Positions 5,146 through 5,514 of a stretch of DNA of 5,514 nt are shown one piece after another. The stretch lies in contig JAEZBH010000431.1 of assembly GCA_023427285.1 (NCBI GenBank), positions 1 to 5,514 on the forward strand, read 5' to 3'. Below the pieces are notes generated by a model. The model was not told the origin of the DNA. It did no database searches and was given only the letters and a program-made list of their open reading frames with translations. Positions within the stretch are counted from its first letter, which is position 1, and every line of letters begins with the position of its first letter. The position numbers and the translations under genes were made by a program. Origin of the DNA: Pseudomonadota bacterium (GTDB lineage: Bacteria > Pseudomonadota > Alphaproteobacteria > Sphingomonadales > Sphingomonadaceae).

Positions 5146-5514
5146 TCAGGCCGGGATGCTTGCCTTTGCATCCGCCTCTGCCGCCGCTTCCGCGCAGGCC
5201 TCGAACGCCAGCAGAATCGAGCCGTGGCGGGATTTGAACTCAACGGCGGGGGCGAAAATTTCCAGATCCGCCCAGAGGCCGTCTTCGTAAGCGGCCCAGT
5301 TTGCAGCGCTGCCGGCAAGGAAGGCGCGCATGGCATCGCGCAGGGCGCGCAGCTCGGCAGCCGAGCGGCCAACGACGCCGCGACCGACCAGAGACGCGGC
5401 GGCCTGACCCAGCGCGCAGGCCCGCACTTCCTGACCGAAGCGGGCGACAACGCCGTTTTCCATGACCACATCCACCGTCACGCGGCTGCCGCAGATGGGG
5501 CTGACCTTCTGGAC
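5146..5514 (-). CDS. Iron-sulfur cluster assembly scaffold protein (IscU/NifU-N-like), 5' end outside window
   Basis: The frame is open to the window edge, giving 122 residues; the GTG at 5481 is internal, since the preceding codons encode KVSPICGSR, which belongs to the family. IscU-type scaffolds hold a nascent Fe-S cluster on conserved Cys residues before transfer to target proteins. Visible are a first Cys (window residue 8, in SPICGSR), a second 25 residues on (Cys33, in RACALGQAAASL), close to the 26-residue spacing of IscU's first two ligands, and the RHGSILLAFEA segment near the end with a third Cys at 107, which is much further away than in IscU. The C-terminus is Ala-rich. This looks like the short alphaproteobacterial IscU-like group rather than isc-operon IscU; no iscS, iscA or suf genes are in the window. 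The QueD-like gene follows after 93 bp. Confidence 0.82.
   Translation of the reverse strand, partial: VQKVSPICGSRVTVDVVMENGVVARFGQEVRACALGQAAASLVGRGVVGRSAAELRALRDAMRAFLAGSAANWAAYEDGLWADLEIFAPAVEFKSRHGSILLAFEACAEAAAEADAKASIPA

Overview
The window reads as ordinary chromosomal DNA of a GC-rich alphaproteobacterium. The evidence is the overall character of the housekeeping proteins (PurA, RecR, peptide deformylase, a DUF21/CBS/CorC protein, an IscU-like scaffold); by eye a sphingomonad-like or rhodospirillalean lineage fits best, but the window alone cannot settle this. One accessory gene, encoding a PEP-CTERM secreted protein, sits in a lower-GC patch and implies an exosortase-encoding, exopolysaccharide-making host.

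Layout. The 3' half of purA runs on the plus strand (1-591) and ends in a palindromic hairpin plus an intrinsic terminator. Everything else is on the minus strand, so in transcription order from the right edge: an IscU/NifU-N-like scaffold gene (5' end cut by the window), a QueD/PTPS-family gene, recR, def, a CNNM/CBS/CorC-type membrane protein gene, and the PEP-CTERM gene, which converges on purA. Gaps between minus-strand genes are about 93, 95, 127, 297 and 249 bp, so they are co-oriented but not tightly coupled; the last two gaps probably separate transcription units, and the 249-bp gap contains a clear terminator.

How the genes relate. Most are independent housekeeping functions: AMP synthesis (PurA), recombination repair (RecR), N-terminal formyl removal (Def), envelope ion homeostasis (CorC-like), Fe-S assembly (scaffold), and pterin/deazapurine chemistry (QueD-like). 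The PEP-CTERM gene is separately controlled: a near-consensus sigma-54 (-24/-12) promoter lies 23 nt upstream of its expected leader start, in line with the known link between PEP-CTERM/exosortase systems and the RpoN-dependent PrsK/PrsR regulators.

The points most worth a second look are the sigma-54 promoter of the PEP-CTERM gene, the QueD homologue that lacks both the catalytic Cys and the pterin-binding Glu at the aligned positions, and a matched two-hairpin arrangement (same 17-nt spacing) after two unrelated genes. No mobile element, CRISPR array, rRNA or tRNA was seen, and I found no convincing new multi-gene system.
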